This document shows positions 6,792 to 14,555 of a stretch of 64,000 nucleotides of DNA, in pieces. Location: NCBI GenBank assembly GCA_040386355.1, contig JAZKFP010000050.1, forward strand, positions 1-64,000. Direction: 5' to 3'. This DNA comes from JAZKFP01 sp040386355 (GTDB taxonomy: Bacteria; Pseudomonadota; Gammaproteobacteria; Pseudomonadales; UBA6940). Each line of letters opens with the position of its first letter. Position 1 is the stretch's first letter. Below the pieces are notes generated by a model, which searched no databases, had not been told where the DNA came from, and saw nothing but the letters and a program-made list of their open reading frames with translations. Position numbers and translations under genes: made by a program.

Positions 6792-9383
6792 ATGATAAGG
6801 ATTATTATATTTTGCGGAAGTTTGCTTTTATCCGGTTTTATCTACGCAAAATCTTTCAACCTCTACCTTTATATCCCCTCAGGAAGTACCGCCTCTACCA
6901 GTTTCTTCGAACGTAATATTTTTTATACACGCTGCGATGTACAAATTGGTGAGGATGAGGAAACAAGATTTCCGGCGAATAGCTTTATTAACGTCACTTC
7001 CTCTGAATTTAAAAAAATTTATTGTGAATTTCCTGGGCGTGATACCACTTATGAATTTAAATATGGTCGTGATGTTATTAATCCAGATTTTTGGGCAGGA
7101 ACAAATATTAAAAATAGTGAATTTGGGCTTCTTTTTGATGGAACAGGAAATCCATTTAGATTTGATTCACCGCACGTTTATAGTGAATCTAGCCCTTATT
7201 ACGGATGGTGGGATACTCCTGTTTCAGGAAGTTTTGGTTTCAGCACTCATTCTTATTGGGGGCCTTACATTAATGATGCTTGGCAAATTCCCGCTGCAAT
7301 TTTACTAAAACCGGCAAAAATCCGCGGCACAGAAAGATCGCGTGGATATATTACCAGTGCATCTTATATCCCAGAAGGAGCAGAAGCAGCATTATTAAAT
7401 GGTAGATTTTATTTTTACGAACAAAATTATCGTGATGATAACTCTAAAATTATTAAACCCTTACGATTGTCTGGTTATTACAGTTTTGACGAAAAATTAT
7501 CTCCAGTAAAAGTTCGAGTTACACAAGCGGTATTCCAGGAAGGCGATGACCCGATACGTCTGGTTCATATGAGAACTACTGCGGTTATAGTGGATAAAAC
7601 GGAAAACTTAAGCAATAAGCAAGCTACCGTGAAAATTCTTGATATTACTACCGGTACAGAAAACCCGCCGATTATATTTCAAACAACTGAAGTGAATGCA
7701 AAACCTGGTGAAAATCCTTTGCAGAAGATTTTTTACTGTAATGAAAGCAATAAATTCTGTAATTTAAATAAAGATAAGAAGTATGAAATTTTAATTGGTT
7801 TTGGCGATGGTTTTTCTGAAATCTCTAAAACCGTGACGGTGAAAGAAACAAACATGCTGGAATTATTTTTTGTTCCAATAATTACTCCTGATAGAATTCA
7901 AGAATCAATTTTAAGGGATAAACCATTCATTGAATTATATGTTGCAAATGCTAATCGTTTTATACAACAAGTTTATCCTTTATCTGATAAAGGTTTAACT
8001 CTTGTATCAAAATATTCTGACGTTAGACATCCTGAATCAGTCAAAGACCCAATTAAGGGATCTGAAACATATTGTGATTATAAATCTTGGTTTTTTGATC
8101 GTTCTGCTGATGTTTTCATTTGTGACATCTCTAAAGTTGATAGATTAAAAAATAAAACAAAATCTGTGTTTCAAAGAGGTATTGGTTTGGTTAACCCTTT
8201 CTATTTCGAAAATTTGGGATTAGGGAATGTTACTGGAATAAGAAACAAAAATTATAAATCTGCTTTAGTTGAGTTCATACCATCTGAAACAACTGGAACA
8301 GCCGGATTAACGGTAGTGACAGCTCATGAACTTGGACATACCTTCGGTCTTCCTGGCGTAAAAAACAATATCAATTTCAATGAAGAATATAATCAAGACC
8401 CTGATACAAAAGAAGTTATTTCTAGCCGAGCAGATTTAGTTAAAGCTAATGGTTTTAATGTTTACAGCGGAGCATTTAAGACTGATAAAATAAATTTTAT
8501 GAGTGATGCCAGCTATCCTAGCAGTAGCTATTGGGTAAGTAATACTACTTGGGTAAAATTACAAGAAAATCTATCTCTTGAAAAAGATGACCCAAAGCTT
8601 ATTTATGTTACATTCATGCTCACTAAAACTGACAAAGTTTATCCAATGCACTGGCATACGATGGATGGGTTTGATTCAGAACATGATAAAGGCGTATATG
8701 AAATTGTTACTATCGATGCAGGAGGTAATGACATTGAAAGTTACAAATTCGATCCTGAATTTGTTTGGGAAGTAGAGGGCGCAGACAATATTATTACTGA
8801 TAAAACTGTGATTTCAAAAAATATTTTATTAAGTGATGATGTTAGATTGATCGAAATTAGAAAGAAAAATGTTGGTTCAATTTTTTCAGTTAATCCTGAA
8901 GTTAAAATATTGGAAGATTATTCAGTCGAAATTATTGAGCAGTGCAACATTAACACTTATCAAAAATCAATTATAGAATCAGGAATTCATTCTATAGTCG
9001 CCAATATTATAAATAAGAGTTTTAATAAAAAAGATTTAATTAAGCTTAGGGAAATTGGTACTATTTATGCCAGCTTGAATAGTAAAGATTGTGATTTATC
9101 ATCCAGTTATTTTCGCACTCCACAAGAGATATCACTATCGGTTTTTGAACAATTAGATCGTTTAAATAAAATATTTGAAGCTGATTACTCAGCGCATGTC
9201 GGTGATTTTGATAAGGACGGAGATGTAGATCAAAACGATTTAAATATACTTATGACCTCACGTAACAAACCGGTAAATGAAGAAAATAATTCAATGGATT
9301 TGGATGGAGACGGCATGATAACTGGACTTGATGCTAGAAAACTAACTCAAATCTGCACCCGTGCTAGATGCGCTTTCAATTGA
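6792..9383 (+). CDS. Secreted zinc-metallopeptidase-like protein with C-terminal dockerin
   Basis: An 863-residue protein from the ATG at 6792; the TTG at 6759 would add 11 residues before the signal peptide. MIRIIIFCGSLLLSGFIYA is a signal peptide cut before KSF. Near residue 510 lies HELGHTFGLPG, an HExxHxxG zinc site, with a downstream NFMSDASY that could be a Met-turn, as in metzincins. The expected third ligand (His or Asp at position 11) is Gly, so zinc coordination may be atypical. The C-terminus (GDFDKDGDVDQND and DLDGDGMITGLD) is a pair of calcium-binding dockerin repeats. It is followed 40 bases on by a cohesin-domain gene, suggesting that the two proteins assemble. The substrate is unknown. 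Confidence 0.7.
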   Translation: MIRIIIFCGSLLLSGFIYAKSFNLYLYIPSGSTASTSFFERNIFYTRCDVQIGEDEETRFPANSFINVTSSEFKKIYCEFPGRDTTYEFKYGRDVINPDFWAGTNIKNSEFGLLFDGTGNPFRFDSPHVYSESSPYYGWWDTPVSGSFGFSTHSYWGPYINDAWQIPAAILLKPAKIRGTERSRGYITSASYIPEGAEAALLNGRFYFYEQNYRDDNSKIIKPLRLSGYYSFDEKLSPVKVRVTQAVFQEGDDPIRLVHMRTTAVIVDKTENLSNKQATVKILDITTGTENPPIIFQTTEVNAKPGENPLQKIFYCNESNKFCNLNKDKKYEILIGFGDGFSEISKTVTVKETNMLELFFVPIITPDRIQESILRDKPFIELYVANANRFIQQVYPLSDKGLTLVSKYSDVRHPESVKDPIKGSETYCDYKSWFFDRSADVFICDISKVDRLKNKTKSVFQRGIGLVNPFYFENLGLGNVTGIRNKNYKSALVEFIPSETTGTAGLTVVTAHELGHTFGLPGVKNNINFNEEYNQDPDTKEVISSRADLVKANGFNVYSGAFKTDKINFMSDASYPSSSYWVSNTTWVKLQENLSLEKDDPKLIYVTFMLTKTDKVYPMHWHTMDGFDSEHDKGVYEIVTIDAGGNDIESYKFDPEFVWEVEGADNIITDKTVISKNILLSDDVRLIEIRKKNVGSIFSVNPEVKILEDYSVEIIEQCNINTYQKSIIESGIHSIVANIINKSFNKKDLIKLREIGTIYASLNSKDCDLSSSYFRTPQEISLSVFEQLDRLNKIFEADYSAHVGDFDKDGDVDQNDLNILMTSRNKPVNEENNSMDLDGDGMITGLDARKLTQICTRARCAFN

Positions 9384-9423
9384 AGTAGTAGCAGTTGTCT
9401 TAAATTTTTGATGAGATAATTTT

Positions 9424-10020
9424 ATGAAACTGAAAATGCTTTCAGCACTAACTGGTTTTTTATTATTCAATCTTTCTTTTCCTATTTCTGCCGCAACTAT
9501 ATATTTAGAGCCTAGTAAAAACAATGTTTTAGTAAATGAACTATTTACGCTTGATCTTAAAGCTTCAGGTTTAAAAACCGCTGCATCACCATCTTTAAGT
9601 ATTTATGATCTAGATCTGGCCTTTGACCCCACTTTATTGGACTTTAAAAATATAACATTTGGTGATCAATTGGATCTATTTGGGCTTGGAAGCTTTCAAT
9701 CAACAAGGACTCCTTCATTTGGTTTAATCAATATTTTTGAATTATCATTTGATCTTGCAGAAGACTTAGATAATTTACAGCTTGGTGAATTTAATATTGC
9801 CCAATTTACTTTTACAGCAATTGGCACTGGCTCAAGCGATCTTTTACTATCCGTTAACGCGCTTGGTGATTCTTCAGGACAGCCAATCTCCGCAGATATA
9901 GTAAATTCCTCTATAAATATTTCACCTTCAGCCGTGCCACTTCCCGGAACTTTAAGTCTTATGATTTCAGGTTTAATAGGAATTTTTTTGCTTCGATTTA
10001 AAAATAATTTATTAAATTAA
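9424..10020 (+). CDS. Cohesin-domain protein with PEP-CTERM-like surface anchor
   Basis: A 198-residue secreted protein. Residues 1-23 are a signal peptide ending ISAA. Residues about 25-165 form an all-beta domain with the cohesin pattern (DLDLAFDPTLLDFKNITFG... ). The C-terminus has VPLPGTLSL, a hydrophobic helix and a basic end, the tripartite layout of PEP-CTERM sorting signals (a VPLP variant) handled by exosortase. No exosortase is encoded here. It lies 40 bases after a dockerin-tailed metallopeptidase, so a cohesin-dockerin pair at the cell surface is likely. Many PEP-CTERM proteins carry cohesin-like folds without a known dockerin partner, which tempers this. Confidence 0.7.
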   Translation: MKLKMLSALTGFLLFNLSFPISAATIYLEPSKNNVLVNELFTLDLKASGLKTAASPSLSIYDLDLAFDPTLLDFKNITFGDQLDLFGLGSFQSTRTPSFGLINIFELSFDLAEDLDNLQLGEFNIAQFTFTAIGTGSSDLLLSVNALGDSSGQPISADIVNSSINISPSAVPLPGTLSLMISGLIGIFLLRFKNNLLN

Positions 10021-10026
10021 ATATCT

Positions 10027-10203
10027 TTATTCATACAGAATTGATTCCTCAATTCGCAACTTCAAGCCGTTCAACAGTGGATGTAGATTTTCACCAGCAA
10101 TCAATTCAAGGATAAATTCATCGTCATTAGCAGCTTCAAAAATCATCGCACCATAAATTTTCAAATAACAGCGGTAATGCTTGAGTTTTTGATCCGGGGT
10201 CAT
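10027..10203 (-). CDS. Small hypothetical protein coupled to the resolvase gene, 58 aa
   Basis: An open frame of 58 codons starts with an ATG that overlaps the resolvase stop (ATGA), so it is probably translationally coupled. The product (MTPDQKLKHYRCYL... ending EESILYE) is soluble, mostly helical and acidic at its C-terminus. I do not recognise the family. Its tight coupling to a site-specific recombinase suggests an accessory or regulatory role. Confidence 0.55.
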   Translation of the reverse strand: MTPDQKLKHYRCYLKIYGAMIFEAANDDEFILELIAGENLHPLLNGLKLRIEESILYE

Positions 10204-10778
10204 GCGGTTGCTTTCATGTGAGAAGTTGGGCCGTTCAAAGCACGGCTAAGGGTGCGTGGGGAAATACCAAAATCGGCGGCGATTTTTGCGTGAGCAATGT
10301 GATGGTCGCGCATTTGCCGCGCAATTTCGACATGGTGAATCTCAAGCTTTCGAGGCCTTCCGATTTTAGCGCCGCGCCGCCTTGCCGCAAGCATTCCGGC
10401 TTTGGTCCTTTGACGGATTAATTCACGTTCATATTCAGCAAATAGCGCCAGCTGGCCGAAAAAAATTCGCCCCTCAAATGTAGCGGTATTAATGCCTTGT
10501 GTGGTCGAGATAAAATGAATGCCGCGCTTGCGGAAATCATCAAACAGCAAAAGCAAATGCACCGTTGATCGACCCAGCCGGTCAAACTTCCACACCACAA
10601 ATGTATCTCCCGGCTTCAATGTCGCCAGTACTTCATCTAGGCCTTCGCGTTGTACGCTTGCGCCGGATACTCCATGATCGCTGTAAAGTTTTTCACAACC
10701 GGCGGCAATCAGGGCATCCATTTGTAGCCCTTCATTCTGTCGGTCATCCGAAACACGCATATATCCAATGGTCGCCAT
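10200..10778 (-). CDS. Serine site-specific recombinase, resolvase/invertase type
   Basis: A 192-residue small serine recombinase. The nucleophile is Ser10 in IGYMRVSDDRQ, followed by the conserved GVSGASVQREGLD, VVWKFDRLGRS (catalytic arginine) and LALFAEYERELIRQRTKAG blocks. The last 50 residues carry a helix-turn-helix (AKIAADFGISPRTLSRALNG) for res-site binding. It would resolve cointegrates or dimers, or invert a segment of the element. No res sites are obvious to me. It is distinct from the large serine recombinase at 30379. Confidence 0.93.
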   Translation of the reverse strand: MATIGYMRVSDDRQNEGLQMDALIAAGCEKLYSDHGVSGASVQREGLDEVLATLKPGDTFVVWKFDRLGRSTVHLLLLFDDFRKRGIHFISTTQGINTATFEGRIFFGQLALFAEYERELIRQRTKAGMLAARRRGAKIGRPRKLEIHHVEIARQMRDHHIAHAKIAADFGISPRTLSRALNGPTSHMKATA

Positions 10779-10929
10779 ATCTAATTTTCTCCGCCTTAAA
10801 GTCCTTCCAGCGTAGACAAAAAGGAACGGTTTTGTCAGAATTGCATAAGATTATTTTCTGCTCAAAAATTGCTGCTTATGCGATTTTTTAAGCCTTAAAA
10901 CCGCATTTTTTGCTTGACCGGAGGATGGT

Positions 10930-11367
10930 ATGGCGATAAGTCAAAAGGGTTCCGTTTTGGCGGCGGGCAAGTCGTTGAAATTGCTGGTTTTAGTGCTGTT
11001 TTTGATGGCGACTTTTGTACGGATTGCAGCGGCGGAAAATTTAGGGGAACAAGCGGAAAGCTCATTGGATGCTCTTAAAAAAGCCAACCAATACTCCTTT
11101 GAAAATAACGGTGTTGGAATCGTTATGAGTTATGGCACCAAGAACGGTGTGAGCGCGGAAGAAATTGGCAATGCGTTTGTTCAAGAGATTTTGCGGCGCG
11201 GTCATCAGGCACGATATTTTTATTATCAGACCGATAGAGACGGTGTCGCTATAGAATTTCATATGGGGTATTCGGCGTTGGGGCCGTGGAATCCTGATTT
11301 TGCAGCGTCACAAATGGGAAAAATTATTGAAAGAACCGAAGCAATGCAAAAAATTCATGGCGAATGA
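10930..11367 (+). CDS. Secreted hypothetical protein, 145 aa
   Basis: GGAGG precedes the ATG at 10930 at ideal spacing. Residues about 18-35 are a hydrophobic stretch (LLVLVLFLMATFV) ending in AAA, consistent with a signal peptide of about 35 residues. The mature part is about 110 residues with no motif I recognise. Gene and base composition match the relaxase region, so it probably belongs to the element backbone. It overlaps the end of the convergent 260-aa gene by 13 bases. Confidence 0.65.
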   Translation: MAISQKGSVLAAGKSLKLLVLVLFLMATFVRIAAAENLGEQAESSLDALKKANQYSFENNGVGIVMSYGTKNGVSAEEIGNAFVQEILRRGHQARYFYYQTDRDGVAIEFHMGYSALGPWNPDFAASQMGKIIERTEAMQKIHGE

Positions 11368-12137
11368 CTGAAATTAAATTGCGCTGTTGAATATGTCTTT
11401 TCTTGAGTATGCCGGTTTTCATCCAAAGTTTTATCAATCGTTGCTTGGTATTCGTTATTGATAGAAATCGTAATTTTATTTTTATTATCCGCAAGGCCTG
11501 CATCAGTGGCGGCATCTGTAACTTCCACGCCTTCTTCAATGGTTAAATAATCACGCCCGTTGTATTTTTCGACAATCGGTTTAATTTTTTGCGCTTCGGT
11601 CCAGTCTCTAACATATTGCGCTTCGCTTAAATGCGCGTATTCACCTTTAATTTCGCCGTTTTTATTCAAGAATTTATCGCTTAACGCCTTGAGTTTTTCG
11701 TCATCGGTTTTTAATCCGGCGCGTTCTTCCTCGGTTAAATATGTGTCGCTCATGCCGCCGATGACATCATCGCCGTATTTTTCGCGCAGTTTTTCAAAGC
11801 TTTGCGCCATATTTGCTTCTAAAGCCTCCAAACGCTCACGCATGTCATTGAGCAAACTCATGGCAATAAGCTGTGAATCTGTTTGTTCGGCTTTGCGTTT
11901 TTTCTCGGCTTGAGCCGCCATAATGGAGCGTGGAACGCTAATAATCCGGCTGACTTGTTCCGGGTTTAAATCACCATTGCGCAGCTTAATTTCGTCTTGA
12001 TTTTTGTCGTAACTCTCATTGTGGATACCGTTATGCGCCACCAGAAAATCCAGCGCCAGTTTATCAAGAGCCGGTTTCGTTTCCGAAAACGCAGCCTTCA
12101 GGGAATTTTCGCGAGTTGGCGCGGGCATGTCGTTCAT
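11355..12137 (-). CDS. Hypothetical helical protein, 260 aa, element backbone
   Basis: Unrecognised 260-residue soluble protein. The middle (residues about 75-130, AAQAEKKRKAEQTDSQ... EALEANMAQSFEKLREKYGDD) looks like a long charged helix or coiled coil. There is no signal peptide. Its ATG overlaps the stop of a 51-codon upstream gene (ATGA), so the two are co-translated, downstream of the promoter region near 12300. It sits between antirestriction and mobilization genes, suggesting a role in the element's own transfer or maintenance. Confidence 0.6.
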   Translation of the reverse strand: MNDMPAPTRENSLKAAFSETKPALDKLALDFLVAHNGIHNESYDKNQDEIKLRNGDLNPEQVSRIISVPRSIMAAQAEKKRKAEQTDSQLIAMSLLNDMRERLEALEANMAQSFEKLREKYGDDVIGGMSDTYLTEEERAGLKTDDEKLKALSDKFLNKNGEIKGEYAHLSEAQYVRDWTEAQKIKPIVEKYNGRDYLTIEEGVEVTDAATDAGLADNKNKITISINNEYQATIDKTLDENRHTQEKTYSTAQFNFSHSP

Positions 12138-12289
12138 GACATCGCCTTTCGCGCAAAACAGCGACTTGCCATAGCAAGTCCAAGCTCAAGAGAAACTCTC
12201 TTGAGCTTGACGTGTAATCCTTTGTCTAATTCACTAACCATCAGACCCCTATGTCCCTGCCGCCCCGTATTAAAAATCTGTTTACGCAT
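12134..12289 (-). CDS. Small basic hypothetical protein, 51 aa, coupled to the 260-aa gene
   Basis: An ATG at 12289 has AGGA eight bases upstream. The frame runs 51 codons to a TGA overlapping the next ATG. The product (MRKQIFNTGRQGHRG... LKRVSLELGLAM...) is basic and could form short helices like a ribbon-helix-helix or similar small DNA-binding protein; that is a guess. It is the first gene of a two-gene unit. Confidence 0.5.
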   Translation of the reverse strand: MRKQIFNTGRQGHRGLMVSELDKGLHVKLKRVSLELGLAMASRCFARKAMS

Positions 12290-12377
12290 TTTTATCCTAC
12301 AGATAACGCATTAAAAATTTCTTAATATAGCGAATTTTATTCAGCGGTAAATTTTTAATGCGGATTTATTATGAATA

Positions 12378-12416
12378 TTAAAAGCGGGAAGAATAGCGCT
12401 TTCTTCCCGCTTTTAA
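12378..12416. terminator. Strong bidirectional hairpin terminator
   Basis: TTAAAAGCGGGAAGA (12378-12392) and TCTTCCCGCTTTTAA (12402-12416) form a perfect 15-bp stem with a 9-base loop. The A/T ends provide a T-tract on either strand. It sits just after the stop of the minus-strand ArdC-like gene (12420), so it most likely ends that transcript. Confidence 0.8.
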
Positions 12417-12419
12417 TGG

Positions 12420-13304
12420 TTATGTATGGTGTGTTTTGTTTAGAAAATCATTCGCTTTTTGCGCTTGCGCCGCTGCCTGAAAAATATATTTTTTATCACT
12501 TTTTAAGGCTTGCAACCATGTTTTGATATATTGTGCATGATCCTCGCGGCCTTCTTGTTTAATTTTGAATTGCGCGCATAAAAAAGCACTGCCAAGCTCG
12601 GCGATAAGCTCCTCAAAAGCGTATGCCTTAAAATCATTGTGTAAAGCTGATTGTTTACGATTAAGGCGTGTTTTACCGCCGCTCCAATGTGTTAATTCAT
12701 GAAATAGAATCGCATAATAATTATCTGTCGCGCTGTGCTTTTCGTCTTCAAAAAATATTTCTTTGCTGACCATATGAATTTGATCGAGTGAAGGAATAAA
12801 ACAGGGGGTGGATTGATTTTCGATAATAACGGCTTTTGTTTTTTCAACAAAAGTGTCAATTTCTTTTATCGTTTCTACATTCCCTAAAATACGTGTTTCT
12901 TCCTTGATTTCCGGTTGATAATTTTCGACTTGATCGGCGTTGAAAACAGAATAATATTTAAGCATATTGTAAAAATCCTGTTCTTTCTCTTTTTTATTTA
13001 CGTCTTTTTTTTCTACAAGTTGGTAATAAATTATTGTCGTCGATTTTTCATTTTTTTTCACTTGCGCGCCTTTTTCTTGCCATTGTTTGTAGGTTCCCCA
13101 TTCGCCAGAGCTATATCCGGCTTTAAATTGTGCGAACCATAAAACAACGGTATTAATCCCGCGATAGGCGTTGCCTGTCATGGGATTGAGCGGCAAAGCC
13201 TGCCCGGCAAGTTGCGCAAACGGTGCCTTAAAATCATCGGAATTGACACGCTCCAGTGCCTCAATAATGCTGTTGGTGATGTCCTGATAAATGTCTTTTT
13301 TCAT
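12420..13304 (-). CDS. ArdC-like antirestriction protein (ssDNA-binding N-domain, zincin C-domain)
   Basis: The start is placed at the ATG at 13304, which has AGGAGA before it, giving 294 residues. The N-terminal half has the family pattern of an ArdC single-strand DNA-binding domain (PLNPMTGNAYRGINTVVLW, GYSSGEWGTYKQWQEKGAQVKKNEKS). The C-terminal half has the zinc metallopeptidase site HELTHW with a later EELIAELGSAFL. ArdC proteins protect incoming single-stranded DNA from host restriction after conjugation, which fits a mobilizable element. The region before the start is a GC-richer non-coding stretch. Confidence 0.88.
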   Translation of the reverse strand: MKKDIYQDITNSIIEALERVNSDDFKAPFAQLAGQALPLNPMTGNAYRGINTVVLWFAQFKAGYSSGEWGTYKQWQEKGAQVKKNEKSTTIIYYQLVEKKDVNKKEKEQDFYNMLKYYSVFNADQVENYQPEIKEETRILGNVETIKEIDTFVEKTKAVIIENQSTPCFIPSLDQIHMVSKEIFFEDEKHSATDNYYAILFHELTHWSGGKTRLNRKQSALHNDFKAYAFEELIAELGSAFLCAQFKIKQEGREDHAQYIKTWLQALKSDKKYIFQAAAQAQKANDFLNKTHHT

Positions 13305-13744
13305 CGCTTTTCTCCTGTCATTTCGGGTTAATGCATCGCGCATTAACCCCTGACCCGCTGGCGAAGCGGTGGGGGTGCAAATGGAAAGAAAAATCGACGG
13401 CGGGCGCACAAGCAAAGCGCGGAGCCTCGGGAGACCGTCTATTTTTCTTGAAATGCGCTGGGGGCGAAGCCCTAAGTTTTTTTGATAGAAAGGCGAAATT
13501 TATTTTACATGAGGCTGTTCAATAATCCGGGAGATTTGAGGTTAATCAATTTTCTGGAGTTTGATTAATGATCAAAAATGGGCACGTTTTTAAGCGCACA
13601 GGGGGGAATTATTTTGACAGCGGGCAACGCGTTGAACCTTGCAGACGTGAGGAAGCAAGGGCTTGTTAGGGGATTTGGTTTTTAATGGCGCATTTAATGC
13701 GCGGCAATAATATTAGAATTTATATATTTGAACACCAAAAAATA
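13305..13744. other. Non-coding stretch upstream of ardC-like gene
   Basis: No convincing gene. It contains short palindromes (GCGCATTTAATGCGC near 13685) and a GC-rich tract around 13360-13480. A 33-codon plus-strand frame starting at 13568, with GGAG before it, is too short to support. It may hold the promoter of the ardC-like gene or replication/transfer sites. Confidence 0.4.
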
Positions 13745-14343
13745 TTATTCACTGAAATAGCTCGGCAGTTTTGATAAAACAGTAATTATCAATTCAGAAT
13801 ACTGATCTAAAATATTATAACTAAATCCTTCCGCAGGAACTCCTTCAAGCTGCAACGACTTCGCTAATATTTTACAAACTTCACGATCTACATAACCTTT
13901 TTTATACAGCCAAACTTCTAAGCTACTTGATAATCCTATTTTCAATTTAGTTTGAAGCATCCTGATTGATTCTAACAATTCTTTGTTTAAACCTTTTCCC
14001 TCTGCAATATCAGCTATCGTACCCAAAATAAGCATTGAATCAAAAGAAAGCGCCTCATCGGCAAGATCAAAAACATGATCCATTTTAAGCTCTCTTTTTT
14101 GTGATCCCGCCTGATAAAAGCTTGAGATTGTTTAAGAAATATCAAAAGATTTTTATAGCTATTACCCGCAAGCCATTTCATTGCGAACTCAAATAGCATA
14201 TTTGCAGGTTTAATTTTTGATAAGCTTTTATTTTTATTCAATTGAACTATCAAAGGCCAGAAAAGCACCAACATTTCTTCTTTGCTTGGTGCAATGTGAA
14301 TATCAAACCAATTTTCTTCTAACCAAGCTTCAATTAGCAAACC
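13745..14343 (-). pseudogene. Remnant of a Ski2-like DEAD/DEAH helicase C-terminus, frameshifted
   Basis: Two overlapping minus-strand frames together look like one broken gene. The first (TTG at 14340, read back to about 14100: LLIEAWLEENW... AMKWLAGNSYKNLLIFLKQ) must shift frame between about 14098 and 14133 to join the second (SQKRELKMDHVFDLAD... LQTKLKIGLSSSLEVWLYKKGYVDREVCKILAKSL). The stretch LKxGL...LYxxGxxDRxxA resembles the C-terminal end of Ski2-type helicases found in bacterial defence systems (HamB of Hachiman is one such protein). The helicase core is missing; the 5' side is cut off near 14343. The family match is tentative. Confidence 0.45.
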
Positions 14344-14387
14344 TCCTTCCGGGATTGATCTTGCGGGCCTCCAAAAAGGAGGTTTGC

Positions 14388-14555
14388 ATGAGACTGATGA
14401 CGAGATTTGAGCTGGCCGCGAAAACTGAAAGCTAGCTGTATGCCCTGCTCAGAGAGGCGTTCAACGAGCTTGCGAAAAGCAATACCCGACACCCACCAAC
14501 GCCGCAACGCGCTGGCTTCCATCGAGAATATTCAGGGAGAATTAAAACGCCGCCA
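14388..14555 (+). pseudogene. Degraded small element-encoded gene (in-frame TAG plus frameshift)
   Basis: A perfect AAGGAGG stands six bases before an ATG at 14388. The frame reads MRLMTRFELAAKTES, then TAG (14433-14435), then continues in phase LYALLREAFNELAKSN; after a shift it goes on as DTHQRRNALASIENIQGELKRR. Read together this is a plausible small helical protein of about 55 residues of the kind carried by mobile elements. One nonsense change and one frameshift break it. Its 3' end overlaps the end of the convergent E2-E1-JAB gene, so the recombination junction of the defence island probably lies near here. Confidence 0.5.

Noticed and set aside
10565..10891. 108-codon plus-strand frame opposite the resolvase gene
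   Set aside because: Antisense shadow of a well-supported serine recombinase.
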